64,000 nucleotides of DNA from Oligoflexia bacterium (GTDB lineage: Bacteria > Bdellovibrionota > UBA1018 > CAIPTA01), in the NCBI GenBank assembly GCA_023954355.1, contig JAMLID010000003.1:60224-124223 (forward strand). Direction: 5' to 3'. Position 1 is the stretch's first letter; each line of letters begins with the position of its first letter. This document shows positions 45,780 to 54,715 of this stretch, piece by piece. Both the position numbers and the translations under genes were made by a program. The notes below the pieces were generated by a model. It saw nothing but the letters and a program-made list of their open reading frames with translations, was not told where the DNA came from and did not search any database.

Positions 45780-46664
45780 CTATTTTTTCAACCAAATATA
45801 ATTACGATACTCAAAGGGTATCCACCCACTCACCTTTTCTATATTTCTGGCAATAACTTTTCGAATATCCTTCCACGTAAAAACTAAAGGCATTTGCCAA
45901 ATACCAGAATCCCAATTTTTATGCACAACAATCTCACTCATCACCTTTGGATGAGTGCCTTGAAACTTTTCTAATCCATAGATTCTTTTATATATATGAT
46001 TGTCTCCCGTGCCCTTACCCTCTTCATGATAAAGCCTATCCATCGCTATGGTTTTTCTCTTCATTACCTCTGGAGGACGTACCCAACCATAGTGATAAAT
46101 TTTGGCTTCTGAATGAATTACCTTAAGCTTAGTAAAGCTACCGTCAGCATTTTCTTTTCTGAAGCCTTGGGCATCTTTCCATGAACGAATATTTCTATCT
46201 AAGCGAACAACTCTTACCTCTCTTCTATAGGCAGAAGGATTTTTGTTCACTACCGAATAGTCACCATAAAAATGAACATAATCAAAAAGCAGACCGTCAA
46301 CTTCTTCTCTCTGATGGGCTTGTTCTATAGATGCACGAATTTTTGGAATATCATCTTCATGTATTATTTCATCGGCCTGTAGGTAAATTCCCCAAACTCC
46401 TCTTGCGTATGTCATAGACAAATTTGTCTGTTGAGAAAGAATCAAACCCTCTTTACGTAGCTTTTCGTCCCACTGGCTTTGGTATACTTTGACCTTAGAG
46501 TTTTCAGCAGCTAATTTTTCTACCGATTTAAGAGTATCATCTTCACCTAGACCAACCAATACAACAAGCTCGTCAACTAAGGGCAAAAGAGAACGCATAG
46601 CTTCTAAATAGGGATACCCATACTGAGACCCATTACGCACAATCATGAAACCACTAATTTTCAT
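45780..46664 (-). CDS. Glycosyltransferase, GT2-like
   Basis: 294 residues opening with ISGFMIVRNGSQYGYPYLEAM, then DELVVLVGLGEDDTL and WGIYLQADEIIHEDD, where QADE takes the place of the usual DxD metal site. C-terminal region HYGWVRPPEVMKRK is typical of a group of GT2-related proteins of unknown acceptor. It overlaps the heptosyltransferase stop by 4 nt and lies 104 nt from the next glycosyltransferase. Function in glycan assembly is inferred from context. Confidence 0.72.
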   Translation of the reverse strand: MKISGFMIVRNGSQYGYPYLEAMRSLLPLVDELVVLVGLGEDDTLKSVEKLAAENSKVKVYQSQWDEKLRKEGLILSQQTNLSMTYARGVWGIYLQADEIIHEDDIPKIRASIEQAHQREEVDGLLFDYVHFYGDYSVVNKNPSAYRREVRVVRLDRNIRSWKDAQGFRKENADGSFTKLKVIHSEAKIYHYGWVRPPEVMKRKTIAMDRLYHEEGKGTGDNHIYKRIYGLEKFQGTHPKVMSEIVVHKNWDSGIWQMPLVFTWKDIRKVIARNIEKVSGWIPFEYRNYIWLKK

Positions 46665-47695
46665 TCTGCCTTATTAAGCCCTTCTACAAAAAATTGAAAA
46701 ACATCCTGTGGCCTAAGGTAGCGCATACACCTATGCTTTTCAATTTCACAATGAGAGATTCCACACCATCTACCATTGTCTTCAACTCTACAGGTTAAGT
46801 TTTCTATAAAAAAAACGGGATGTTTTTTTCTATCGTAGGGGTGCCACTCTATGGGATCTTCTGGCCCGAAAAAAGTAAATGTTCTTACCCCTGAGGCAAG
46901 AGCTATGTGCTTAGGGCCTGAGTCATTTCCCACATAAGCTCTTACACCACTTAATATAGAGGCAAGCTTTCTTACACTTAACCCCACTAAATGAATAAAA
47001 TCACCTTTACCGTCTAGTACAGGTCTTAAGCCCCTAACCCTGAGATGATTTAAAAGCTCAGCACCGAATTTTTCTTCTTCTTCATTTGGGCCAATGACGA
47101 AGGCTATTTTGAATCCCAAACGATTGCGAACTAAGTCGGCAAATTCGGCAAAATATTCCATTGGCCATCGCTTGGTATCTCGACTTGCACCAATCCCTAA
47201 AAATAAAATGCCTTCTTGGTTTACGTCATAAGCTTGCCAAAATTTTTGTGCTTCTTTTTTTTCTTCTTCTGAAAATAAAAGCTTGGGCTCTATGAATGGT
47301 AAGTCTAAGCCTAATTCTTGTTTGAGAAAAAATCGATCCCACTCTAAGGCGTTTGGATGTTTGCCATAAGCTTGTTCAGTTTCGTTATTTTGGTAATGAA
47401 GTTTTTTCTTTTTTGCACCCGAAGCTAGAACTAAAAGCTTTTGCGAAGGCGATGCGTGCAATTGAAAAAAATAATCGAATTTTTCTTTTCGTATGTTCCA
47501 AAGATTTTTAATAAACGGGTCATCCGAAAAATAGATATTCTTTAAATAGGGATAGTTTTTATACACCTCACTATACGCAGAGGGTACTAGTAGTGACAAT
47601 TCAATTTCTTTCGCTGTTTTATGAATCGCTTCTAGAGTAGAAGTGAGTAGAACAGCGTCTCCTAAGGCTCTACTTTTGCCCAGCAAGAGCTTCAA
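46661..47695 (-). CDS. LPS heptosyltransferase family protein (GT9)
   Basis: A GT-B fold protein of 344 residues with the N-terminal loop SRALGDAVLLTSTLEAI typical of WaaC/WaaF/WaaQ. The C-terminal nucleotide site YVGNDSGPKHIALASGVRTFTFFGPEDP is the family signature. It should add ADP-heptose to the LPS core, agreeing with gmhB in the window. A cysteine-rich tail (CRVEDNGRWCGISHC) is also seen in many family members. Subtype cannot be assigned. Confidence 0.85.
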   Translation of the reverse strand: MKLLLGKSRALGDAVLLTSTLEAIHKTAKEIELSLLVPSAYSEVYKNYPYLKNIYFSDDPFIKNLWNIRKEKFDYFFQLHASPSQKLLVLASGAKKKKLHYQNNETEQAYGKHPNALEWDRFFLKQELGLDLPFIEPKLLFSEEEKKEAQKFWQAYDVNQEGILFLGIGASRDTKRWPMEYFAEFADLVRNRLGFKIAFVIGPNEEEEKFGAELLNHLRVRGLRPVLDGKGDFIHLVGLSVRKLASILSGVRAYVGNDSGPKHIALASGVRTFTFFGPEDPIEWHPYDRKKHPVFFIENLTCRVEDNGRWCGISHCEIEKHRCMRYLRPQDVFQFFVEGLNKAE

Positions 47696-47761
47696 CTCTA
47701 CTCTCCCCTTCTCTAGATGAGAAGTTTCCTAGACCCGCTTTTCGAGGATCTTCAATCTCAT

Positions 47762-48534
47762 TTAAAATCCCTTTTTCTCTAGCTGCTGAAGCTGCCGCCA
47801 CAATTTTATGTGGCGAACGGTTCTTGATACGCCTTCCATCACGCAGATCACAAAGCCATAGATGCCGTCTTTATAGCCCTTATAATAAAAGTAGTTTTTC
47901 CACCACGTGGCAAAGAAGGCGACAAAAAGATGAGGTAACGAAGTTCTTTGGCTGCTCGAAACGATCAAATGCTTCAATCGTTGTATACTTATTCATTTTT
48001 ATTAAAAAAACTTTCCACTGTGACATTGGGATTATGCTCTAAATACGCTTCTTCGGGGGCGCGAACGAATCCACCTTCGGCTTCGGGATATTCGTGAATT
48101 ACTCCCACATATTTTGCTTTTGATTTTCGAAAAAATCGATCTTGATAAGAGGGGTTCCAGCAAGCTCCGGTGATTTCTTGCCCTAAAAAATATTCTTTTC
48201 GGCGAATTTTAAATCCGTTAGATTCAATAGATTTTTTACGGAATATTTGCTCCATCCAATTTTTTAGCTGCTCAGAAACTTTTTCATCTGCATCTACAAC
48301 CAAGACCCAATCGTTCGCGGCTACAGATAAAGAATAATTTCTTTGGTCTCCAAAGTTTGTCCACTTTCTCTCAAAAATTTTTGCGCCATATTGCTTGGCT
48401 ATTTCTCTTGTTTGGTCTGTAGAGCAAGCATCAACAACTACAATTTCATCGGCAAAGCCGCAAGAAGCTAAAGCACGAGCTAAGTGCTTTTCTTCGTTTT
48501 TCGTAATCATGACAACAGATACTGGTAATCTCAT
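47762..48534 (-). pseudogene. WaaE/KdtX-like LPS glycosyltransferase with two frameshifts
   Basis: Residues 1-178 are a normal GT2 start (VSVVMITKNEEKHLARAL, VVVDACSTDQT, DWVLVVDADEKVS) but the frame stops at 47989. The homologous frame continues as MNKYTTIEAFDRF and then FVAFFATWWKNYFYYKGYKDG to 47762 in two other frames. Removing one A from the five-base run at 47996-48000 (T on the plus strand) and one T (A on the plus strand) from the run at 47924-47928 restores a single product of about 257 residues, the usual WaaE-like length. Either a decayed gene or sequencing errors. Confidence 0.75.
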
Positions 48535-48550
48535 TTAATCTCTATTCTCA

Positions 48551-49673
48551 TTAAAGTTTTATGGAAATCAATGCAATAAATAGTGCTCCCCATAAATGAA
48601 TGCAAGCAGCATCTAATCTTGTGCCTAAGGGCGCGCCCATTACGTCAGGAGAAGAAAAGAGCGTAACAAATAAGAGGCTAAGCACTGCCAAAGTCTTTAA
48701 GTGTTTTGGCGTTTGATCTTTGAAAATTTGCGCAAGGGGAAAAAACAAGAACAATAAATAATCTTTCCAAACGATATGAGATAAAAATAAGACAGAAAAT
48801 GATCCTGCCGCTAAATAATATTCAAAATTATGTTTTTCTTTATTCTTTTTAAACGCTAACCACCAAATGCTGCCTGATAATAGTGCCCCTACCAAGAAAG
48901 CAATTATTTTTACAAACCCAATATCTAACTGAAGAAAAGCCCATTTTTCTACCCCAACAGCGTGCAGAGGAAACTCTTGATCAGTAAACGCTCTTTGCAA
49001 AAGAGCAGAAATACTTTGATTATGTGAGTGTAAGGGAAAGCCTTTAGATTCAAGAGATCTCAAAAACTCTTCATAGAGAAAAAATGGACTCTTCCATAAG
49101 TAAAATAGTGGAATTAAAGAAAATAAAAATAAACTAATCATAGCGCTAAGCAAAACAGCTTTCGCTTTTTGTAAAAGAAATCCAAGGCCAAAAACCAAGG
49201 GATAGATCTTAATCACAGAAACAGATGCCCACACAAAAATACTTTCCAACGAGATGAAAAGATTTGTGGACAGTAAAGACAAGCCAGCTAAAAGCGCTAA
49301 ATTTACCTGCCCATAACAAAAGTGATCAATAAATATCTTGTTAGTAAAAGCATGGAAAATTTTTGCCCATGAACTTCTCACTAAAAGCCAAAGACAAGCC
49401 ACGAGAAAAGATGCCACTGCCACTGATGAACACTGTAATGAGTAAGAAAAAGCAAAGGGCAAAAAGAAGGCTGTCGCCTGAGGTGGTCTAAATAGCAGTC
49501 AGGACTTTTTGGTACATCATTTCTGGTTCGTGAATGGCGTACTGGGTGGCCGTGTAAAAAACTTTGAAATCTGGGCTATCTAACTTTTTTGCTCTCGGAA
49601 AGCTCAAAATCCCTACCAAAAGCGCAAAAAGAAGCGCGGCAAAAGGGAGGGGAATTTTTCGCAAAATACTCAT
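48551..49673 (-). pseudogene. GT87/DUF2029-like mannosyltransferase with two frameshifts
   Basis: The N-terminal fragment (49488-49673) has one TM helix and SPDFKVFYTATQYAIHEPEMMYQK. The rest, in another frame, is a multi-spanning membrane protein beginning RPPQATAFFLPFAFSYS and ending at 48551. Adding one A to the A5 run (plus strand T5, 49506-49510) and one T to the T3 run (plus strand A3, 49490-49492) joins them as YQKSPDCYFRPPQATAFF, the usual pattern for GT87 polyprenol-linked transferases. About 374 residues result, with 8-9 TM helices. The two changes are opposite in sign to those in the neighbouring gene. Confidence 0.68.
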
Positions 49674-49702
49674 TTCTTAATACCTACCTTAAACACAAGA
49701 GT

Positions 49703-49731
49703 TTGACAAAACACTTCAGCTTTCTTAATCT
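49703..49731 (+). promoter_or_regulatory. Promoter for the L,D-transpeptidase gene, possibly leaderless
   Basis: A perfect -35 box TTGACA (49703-49708), a 17-nt spacer and a weak -10 box TAATCT (49726-49731). The predicted transcription start would fall at about 49738, next to the ATG at 49739. No ribosome-binding site precedes that ATG, which agrees with a leaderless message. Confidence 0.45.
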
Positions 49732-49738
49732 AAAATAA

Positions 49739-50647
49739 ATGAGAAAAATCAAAGCTTTAGCCCTAGTTTTTGGAATTTTAATCACTGGCATCTTTTTAGG
49801 AAATCTTTCTTTTTCCGAAGATGCAAAAGAGCCCCCTACGACTGCAGGTGATGACCTCGTAGTAATTGTAGATAAAAAAGCAAATAAAACTTATTTAGCT
49901 AACTATAATGATGGCAACCTAGATATCGTGAACACTTTTCGCACTACTCTCGGACAAGCCATAGGTGATAAACTTATGGAGGGCGACTTAAAGACTCCAG
50001 AAGGAATTTACGAATTTTTATTTCGAGCTACTGCCCCTGGATTAAAAGCCATGTTTGGCCCTTTGGCAATTTATGTGAGTTACCCAAATGCTGTAGATAA
50101 ATTGGGTAAAAAAACAGGCTTTGATATTTTAATTCATGGAACCGATGATCCAGCAAGATTAGAAAAACTATTCGACTCAAAGGGCTGTGTAGTTCTTGAT
50201 AATGAAAATGTAAAATTTATTTCTGATCGAATTAAGCTAAAAAGTACGAAAGTGATTATTACCCAGGACTTTGATGCATTACGCAACAGCGGTCGACTAG
50301 GAAAAGCAAAGGCCTTTTTTCAATCTTGGCTCGATGCTTGGAGCAGCAAGAACTTAGATGCTTATATCGATTCTTACGCAGATGAATTTAAGTCTGATGG
50401 AATGAACCGCTTAGCCTTTTCGAAGTATAAAGACGCGCTGAACAAAAAATACGGCTCCATTAAGGTAACCGCCTCTGATGCCCATTTTTATTTACACGAG
50501 AAATACGATCTAATTACCTTTACACAAAATTACGAATCAACTTTCCCGAACGGCCAACCTGCCTATAGAGGTACGAGCAAGAAAAACCTCTATATTCAAG
50601 AACGTAATGGCCAATACAAGATCATCTTGGAAGAAACCCTTAAATAG
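49739..50647 (+). CDS. L,D-transpeptidase with NTF2-like C-terminal domain
   Basis: An N-terminal signal anchor (ALALVFGILITGIFLGNLSFS) is followed by a YkuD/YafK catalytic domain (about 40-180) with DILIHGTDDP and SKGCVVL, supplying the catalytic His and Cys (Cys near 152). The C-terminal 115 residues (AWSSKNLDAYIDSYADEF) resemble the NTF2-like tail of Cds6-type L,D-transpeptidases. It should cross-link or modify peptidoglycan in the periplasm. Predators of the Bdellovibrio group carry many such enzymes. It has its own promoter-like sequence. Confidence 0.85.
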   Translation: MRKIKALALVFGILITGIFLGNLSFSEDAKEPPTTAGDDLVVIVDKKANKTYLANYNDGNLDIVNTFRTTLGQAIGDKLMEGDLKTPEGIYEFLFRATAPGLKAMFGPLAIYVSYPNAVDKLGKKTGFDILIHGTDDPARLEKLFDSKGCVVLDNENVKFISDRIKLKSTKVIITQDFDALRNSGRLGKAKAFFQSWLDAWSSKNLDAYIDSYADEFKSDGMNRLAFSKYKDALNKKYGSIKVTASDAHFYLHEKYDLITFTQNYESTFPNGQPAYRGTSKKNLYIQERNGQYKIILEETLK

Positions 50648-50664
50648 GTGTATGAACTAGAGCC

Positions 50665-51894
50665 ATGAGCAGCTCTAGTTTTGATACTTTAGTTTTAGGC
50701 GCTGGGCTAGTTGGCTCTAGCGTATCGTTTCACCTTTCAAAAATGCAATCAGGTACCGTGGCCGTGCTAGACGCAGACTTGAGCGGAAGACTGTCTTCCT
50801 CAGAACTAAATGCTGGCGGTGCTCGCGCTACCTGGGATCAACCCATCAATGTCATTTTAGCAAAAGACTCTATTGATTTTTTTCGCTCTCACCGAGAAAT
50901 ATCTGCCTATCGTGATTGCGGCTATCTGTGGATGTTTCGTAAAGACCAATGGCAACAGGGAATCGCCCGAGCAGAAATGATCCAAAAAAAGCATAAGATT
51001 GACATCCATGTTTTGTCTGTGAAAGAAATTCAAGAGAAAACACCTTTTATTGATAAATCAGATGATTTAGAGGGTGGTACTTTTTCACCTACAGATGGAT
51101 TATTTAATCCTAATACGGTGAAAAACTATTTTCGAGAAGAGTCCAAAAAACAAAATGTTCAATTTTTAGAAGGTCACAGAATAAAATCTGTATCGGTATT
51201 GAATGATGAATCTATAGAAGTTGAGTGCGAGCTGATTCCGCCAAAAAATGAAAGCGAACTAAAAGAATATTACGAAAGAGATCCGGGCCAGCCACAAAAG
51301 AGCTCTGGAGAAACAAGAAAAATTCGAGCAAAACAAATTGTGAACTGCACTGGTGCGTGGGCTTCAAAAATTGCAAAACTTATTGGATACGATTCTCCTG
51401 TATGGGCTGTACGTCGACAAGTTTCTATTTTTGATACAAGAGGCTTTGACTTTTCTCACTATGGAATGATGGTCGACCCTTCTGGTGTATATTTTCACCC
51501 TGAGGCAACGAATATCCTTGGTGGCTATGCTGATCCTGATGAGCCTAAAGGCTGGAACCTCAATTACGATGGAGAAAGTTTTTTCCAAGAAAAAATTTGG
51601 TCTGCTTTATATGAGCGCTCGACAAAGTTTGAAGAGCTCCGACACTTAACCGGTTGGGGTGGGCTTTATGAAATGACTCCAGATAAAACAGCGATTATCG
51701 GTAGAGTAGAAAAATTTAAAAATGTATTTGAGTGCCATGGCTTTTCTGGCAGAGGCGCAATGCAAAGCTATGCCGCCGGACGCGGAATAGCAGAGCTTAT
51801 AGCTACAGGAAAATACCAAAGCATTGACCTGAATTGCTTAAATGGTAGTCGTTTTCAAAAAAATGAACTTGTTAAAGAAGGTTTGCATATCTAG
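50665..51894 (+). CDS. FAD-dependent oxidoreductase, DAO family
   Basis: 409 residues with the dinucleotide fold FDTLVLGAGLVGSSVSFHLS at the N-terminus and VAVLDADLSG after it. The C-terminal half has NCTGAWASKIAKLIG and GWGGLYEMTPDKTAIIGRV, patterns of the glycine/D-amino acid/sarcosine oxidase family (DadA, SoxB-like). The substrate is not apparent; an amino acid or N-methyl amine is likely. It follows the transpeptidase gene by 17 nt, so co-transcription is possible, and a terminator-like hairpin starts at its stop codon. Confidence 0.82.
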   Translation: MSSSSFDTLVLGAGLVGSSVSFHLSKMQSGTVAVLDADLSGRLSSSELNAGGARATWDQPINVILAKDSIDFFRSHREISAYRDCGYLWMFRKDQWQQGIARAEMIQKKHKIDIHVLSVKEIQEKTPFIDKSDDLEGGTFSPTDGLFNPNTVKNYFREESKKQNVQFLEGHRIKSVSVLNDESIEVECELIPPKNESELKEYYERDPGQPQKSSGETRKIRAKQIVNCTGAWASKIAKLIGYDSPVWAVRRQVSIFDTRGFDFSHYGMMVDPSGVYFHPEATNILGGYADPDEPKGWNLNYDGESFFQEKIWSALYERSTKFEELRHLTGWGGLYEMTPDKTAIIGRVEKFKNVFECHGFSGRGAMQSYAAGRGIAELIATGKYQSIDLNCLNGSRFQKNELVKEGLHI

Positions 51895-51931
51895 CGCATG
51901 CATATTGCACCAATTATATGCGCTCTTTTTT
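51894..51931 (+). terminator. Intrinsic terminator after the FAD oxidoreductase gene
   Basis: GCGCAT (51894-51899) pairs with ATGCGC (51918-51923), with additional inner pairing (CATATTG with CAATTAT), followed by TCTTTTTTTG. It begins on the last base of the stop codon. Confidence 0.65.
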
Positions 51932-52035
51932 TGTTAGCTATGTATATGCTCAAGGCTCGCAATTGTGTCTTTGCGGCCAAGATGGGAAAACAGAAATAAC
52001 AAAAATATTTACTTCATTCTTTGAACATCAGAAAG

Positions 52036-52054
52036 CGCCGCCATCCTGGCAGCG
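52036..52054. other. GC-rich hairpin in the gap before the phospholipase D stop
   Basis: CGCCGCCA pairs with TGGCAGCG around TCC, with one mismatch, in an otherwise AT-rich gap of 263 nt between convergent genes. No T-run follows, so it is not a clear terminator. Nothing else is seen in this gap apart from the terminator at its start. Confidence 0.35.
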
Positions 52055-52157
52055 TTAAATATAGAGTAAGGCTAGGCTAAATCCTTCGTCAACCCATTGA
52101 GTGATTTAGATTGTATTTTCAAAATCTAGTCTATAGAAACCACAGCAGAGTAAAACG

Positions 52158-53357
52158 TTAATCACCTTTTTTAGGCTTTTCATATTTTTTATTGATATCT
52201 ACCGCAGCAGTGTAGGGAGCATTCCAAAGCTGCTCATGCATCTCTACCAATTTTTTAGCTAACTTTTCATCTCTTGCTACAACTTCTAAATTGCGATTAT
52301 TCGTTAAATACCCACCAGTCCAGTTACTAGTACCAACCCACGCAAGTTTGCCATCTATCGTCATCACTTTAGAGTGAATCACTCTAGCATAAGGAATAAA
52401 TCCCTCTTTTGCTTCAGGAATAGTAGAAATTCGTACTTCTACATCAGGTAGTACAGCTAAGCTCTTTAGATGATTGATTCCAGGCTCACCTGTATTCCAA
52501 TGTGATACCAATAATTTAATTTTAACGTGCCGAGCTTGGGCTTCTCTGACTGCATTATCTATAATTGGATAAAATGTTTTATCTCGATTAAGTGGATAAT
52601 AATCTAAAAGCTGAATGCGAATTTCTTCTTTCGCGTCTTTCATCAGTAAAGGTAATACGCTCTCAGAATCGCCTACTCCTTTTGGATTCCATGCCCAAGG
52701 AGAAGAAACCAAAAATGTTTTTTGCTTAAGATCCGGAACAAACGGTTTCTTTTGCAATGCTGGAACTTTTTTACCTTTAGCTAAAAGACTCGCGGCCTTC
52801 CAGTCTTGGTCAAAAATCGCTTTCATTTGCCCTACGATTTTTTTATCAGAAATAAGAAAGCCTGTTTCATGAATATGCTTTAAGGCTCTCCAGTCGAAAT
52901 TTTGACTTCCTACGAATGCAACTTTTCCATCGGCTACGATAAACTTTGAGTGATTAATACCTCCACCAGTAATGGCAGAGTACTTTATAAAACGAAGCTC
53001 TGTATTCTTCATTTTCTTTAATCGTTCTATAGTGTCTTCAGAAGATGCTCTTTTCATCCCTTCTTCGAGTAAAAATTTTACTTTTACGCCTCTGGCAGTA
53101 GCGGCTTCTAATTTTTCGATAATCGTATCTAAAGATTCACCATCTTTACTAACAGCATACATCTGTTGAAAATCGATTTCTTTTTTTGCGTTATCAATCA
53201 TTTCAGACCAAGCCTCTAAAGGTCCGCGCACGCCTTCTAGAGCTAAGTTTGTTTCCACTGGCTGTGTATAAATGATTTCAAGTCCAGAGCTTTCAAATTT
53301 TGCAAAAGCTACCTGACTAAGAAGACAAAGACTTAAAAGAATTCCTATGTTTTTCAT
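52158..53357 (-). CDS. Secreted phospholipase D-like protein
   Basis: A signal peptide (LLSLCLLSQVAFA) is followed by two phosphatidyltransferase domains. Each has an HKD motif: HSKFIVADGKVAFVGSQN near residue 136 and HSKVMTIDGKLAWVGTSN near 328. Both are complete (HxKxxxxD and GSxN-type), so the enzyme is probably active on phospholipids or similar phosphodiesters. The length of 399 residues is in the range of bacterial PLD proteins. Export to periplasm or outside is inferred from the signal sequence. A role in predation or membrane turnover would be speculation. Confidence 0.85.
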   Translation of the reverse strand: MKNIGILLSLCLLSQVAFAKFESSGLEIIYTQPVETNLALEGVRGPLEAWSEMIDNAKKEIDFQQMYAVSKDGESLDTIIEKLEAATARGVKVKFLLEEGMKRASSEDTIERLKKMKNTELRFIKYSAITGGGINHSKFIVADGKVAFVGSQNFDWRALKHIHETGFLISDKKIVGQMKAIFDQDWKAASLLAKGKKVPALQKKPFVPDLKQKTFLVSSPWAWNPKGVGDSESVLPLLMKDAKEEIRIQLLDYYPLNRDKTFYPIIDNAVREAQARHVKIKLLVSHWNTGEPGINHLKSLAVLPDVEVRISTIPEAKEGFIPYARVIHSKVMTIDGKLAWVGTSNWTGGYLTNNRNLEVVARDEKLAKKLVEMHEQLWNAPYTAAVDINKKYEKPKKGD

Positions 53358-53501
53358 AATTTCTACTCCTTAGTGGGCTTGATAGCCCAATTCGAAAGCA
53401 CCTCCAAAAGAAAAAATTGCCCTAAAGAAAAAGAAATAGAACTATGATATGACCGATACAGAGCAGAGGCGAATGCACTAGCGCATTGCACAGGAGGCCA
53501 A

Positions 53502-54491
53502 ATGAAATTAGCTACTAGAAAATCTAAAGATAGAGATGGTGAACTACTTGTTGTTAGTAGAGATTTACAAACAGCTATTTTAACACAAGGCATTGCTCCT
53601 AACTTACAGTATGCCTTAGACCATTGGTCAGATGTTGCTCCACAGCTGCAAAAATTAAGCGATGAATTAAATGCCGGCAAAGCAAAAGATACTTTTGCTT
53701 TTGAAGAAGAAAAAATGCACTCCCCTTTGCCACGTTCCTATCAATGGGTAGATGGTTCAGCCTATTTGAATCATGTTGAGTTAGTACGAAAAGCTCGCGG
53801 GGCAGAAATGCCGAAAGAGTTTTTAACAGATCCTTTAATGTACCAAGGATGCTCAGATTCTTTTTTAGCTCCAAGAGATCCTATTCTAATGGAGAGTGAA
53901 GAGTGGGGAATCGATTTTGAGTCTGAAGTGGCCGTCATCACCGATGATGTTCCTATGGGTGTTGATGCAGAATCTGCTTTAAAACATATTCGACTTATTT
54001 ATTTAGTAAACGATGTAAGCTTGAGAAATTTAATCCCTCAAGAACTAGGTAAAGGCTTTGGCTTTTTGAATAGCAAGCCTCCCTCAGCGTTTTCTCCCGT
54101 TGCGGTAACTCCGGATGAACTTGGTAGTTCTTGGAAAGATGGCAAACTTCATTTAGCGCTCAGAACAGATTTAAATGGAAAATTTTTTGGCAAACCTAAT
54201 GCTGGGATCGATATGCAGTTTAATTTTGGTCAATTAGTTGCTCACGCAGCAAAAACTAGACCTCTTGCCGCTGGTACAATCGTTGGCTCGGGTACCATAT
54301 CGAATAAAGATCGTTCTGTTGGGTCCTCTTGCCTTGCCGAAATTCGCATGCTTGAAATTATTGAAAGCGGAAAGCCCTCTACCCCTTTTATGAAATTTGG
54401 TGATGAGGTAAAGATCTGGATGGACGATACAGCAGGCAAATCTATCTTTGGAACAATCCAGCAAAAGGTAAAAAAGTACGAACGGATGTAA
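53502..54491 (+). CDS. Fumarylacetoacetate hydrolase family protein
   Basis: 329 residues with family elements: PLMYQGCSDSFLAPRDPI, then the metal-binding acidic cluster GIDFESEVAVITDDVPMG, VYLV-type LVNDVSLRNL, FLNSKPPSAFSPVAVTP and the C-terminal GTIVGSGTISN. These resemble a fumarylacetoacetase with extended N-terminal region, the last enzyme of tyrosine degradation. phhA lies 12 kb away, but no homogentisate dioxygenase is in the window, so the true substrate is open. An AGGAGG ribosome-binding site precedes the ATG. A hairpin-repeat element follows the stop. Confidence 0.85.
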   Translation: MKLATRKSKDRDGELLVVSRDLQTAILTQGIAPNLQYALDHWSDVAPQLQKLSDELNAGKAKDTFAFEEEKMHSPLPRSYQWVDGSAYLNHVELVRKARGAEMPKEFLTDPLMYQGCSDSFLAPRDPILMESEEWGIDFESEVAVITDDVPMGVDAESALKHIRLIYLVNDVSLRNLIPQELGKGFGFLNSKPPSAFSPVAVTPDELGSSWKDGKLHLALRTDLNGKFFGKPNAGIDMQFNFGQLVAHAAKTRPLAAGTIVGSGTISNKDRSVGSSCLAEIRMLEIIESGKPSTPFMKFGDEVKIWMDDTAGKSIFGTIQQKVKKYERM

Positions 54492-54519
54492 GCTCTTCTA
54501 AAGTAAAGGATTTTTATTG

Positions 54520-54678
54520 TTGGACGTTTGCGAGCACCGCTCTTACTACTTAAGGTGTTAGAAAACGTTCCAAGATCAAGACGACGACTGAACAAAGACG
54601 TGAGTTGGCCGTTATGGCCAACGGAACGTTTTGAGATGGAGGCAACGCAGAGATTGGACGTTTGCGAGCACCGCTCTT
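54520..54678 (+). repeat. Dispersed hairpin-repeat element with 25-nt direct repeats
   Basis: A 25-nt direct repeat occurs at 54520-54544 and 54654-54678, 134 nt apart, beginning TTGGACGTTTGCG and ending ACCGCTCTT. Between the copies, AAAACGTTCC (54562-54571) is a perfect inverted repeat of GGAACGTTTT (54623-54632), enclosing a core stem GTTGGCC (54604-54610) with GGCCAAC (54616-54622). The core is preceded by ACGTGA and followed by GGAACG, matching the array at 6407-6908. It lies between the FAH gene and the pentapeptide gene. Confidence 0.85.
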
Positions 54679-54715
54679 TACCTTTTTAAGAAGGTTGGCT
54701 ATATTTGATAACAAT

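Noticed and set aside
47705..47725. CTTCTC-TAGAT-GAGAAG hairpin as terminator of the WaaE-like gene
   Set aside because: On the minus strand it is followed by G-rich sequence, not a T-run.
47762..49673. Programmed ribosomal frameshifting as the reason for the split glycosyltransferase genes
   Set aside because: Two shifts per gene, of opposite sign between genes and without conserved slippery heptamers, fit indels better.
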